Assembly (NCBI RefSeq): GCF_047496725.1
Contig: NC_132973.1
Location: 7,601,233 to 7,665,232 of the forward strand
Length of the DNA: 64,000 nucleotides
From: Anoplolepis gracilipes
Lineage: Eukaryota > Arthropoda > Insecta > Hymenoptera > Formicidae
Reading direction: 5' to 3'
Shown here: positions 63,836 to 64,000 of the stretch, piece after piece
How the letters are laid out: each line of letters opens with the position of its first letter
Position numbering within the stretch: position 1 is the stretch's first letter
Notes under the pieces: generated by a model
Told to the model about the DNA's origin: nothing
Database searches by the model: none
What the model saw: the letters and a program-made list of their open reading frames with translations, nothing else
Program-made: the position numbers and the translations under genes

Positions 63836-64000
63836 CTGTGCAATAATAGGGTAGGGAACAGGGTCAATAAATATTCATAAAATGAAAAACAAAGTGCCAA
63901 GTGTATGAGCCGGTCGCAACGGCAGAACGAAACAAATTCAGTTTAATTAAGAGTGACATTTGTAGCAGGTGCGTTTCGACCATATATTCTAATTATTATC
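63836..64000 (-). other. 3' end of a nemo intron, cut by the window edge
   Basis: Sequence upstream of the 63,835 exon start. It ends in a pyrimidine-containing acceptor (CCTATTATTGCACAG). The rest of the gene, including the catalytic core and promoter, continues beyond the window. Confidence 0.85.

Overview
This looks like a 64 kb piece of an insect nuclear genome, most likely a hymenopteran and probably an ant. The DNA is AT-rich, short CpG-rich blocks are scattered through it, (GA/CT)n, (CA/GT)n and (TA)n microsatellites are frequent, exons are small and far apart, and one protein is nearly identical in sequence to the insect Nemo kinase as I recall it. No long open frame, rRNA or tRNA was found. 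Most of the window is intron and intergenic DNA.

Right end (55.4-64 kb, minus strand): the last three coding exons of nemo (nmo, Nemo-like kinase, NLK). They cover the end of the kinase domain and the complete C-terminal tail, with canonical splice sites and a reading frame that closes exactly (351 nt, 116 residues plus stop). The kinase core and promoter lie beyond base 64,000. A 6.4 kb intron separates the two last coding exons. This is the only gene I am sure of.

Middle (about 27-55 kb): a 14-codon first coding exon on the minus strand near 33.0 kb encodes an N-terminus of the MGNxxSCC type with a perfect splice donor. It fits cyclin Y best, although its downstream exons were not found to the left. 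A CpG-rich promoter-like block sits upstream at 34.8-35.4 kb. Two hairpins (36.9 kb and 51.5 kb), a direct duplication (44.5/46.2 kb), a degenerate tandem repeat (53.8-54.4 kb) and one possible small terminal exon (44.7 kb) are the only structures I see between there and nemo. A 1.75 kb transposon-like element with GGGTGTCTAC ends lies at 27.3-29.0 kb.

CpG-rich block (23.7-27.0 kb): two adjacent promoter-like islands that could drive transcription in both directions, with CCAAT boxes in an inverted repeat, a palindromic CRE, CTCF-like CGCCATCTG/CTGCCATCTAG motifs and strong splice donors at both outer edges. The genes they serve are not identified.

Left (10-15 kb, plus strand): the most unusual item is a decaying tandem array of exon units. 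Each unit has the same intron leader, a 3' splice site and a C2H2 zinc-finger reading frame. The units contain a first and a second finger separated by an in-frame stop at the same place in three copies. This resembles the alternative 3' zinc-finger exons of BTB genes (lola, broad, tramtrack), but here most copies are broken. Around it are non-autonomous DNA elements: a Tc1/mariner-type MITE at 6.7 kb, a 613 bp palindromic element at 10.2 kb, and a 1.06 kb foldback element with a third partial arm copy at 20.7 kb.
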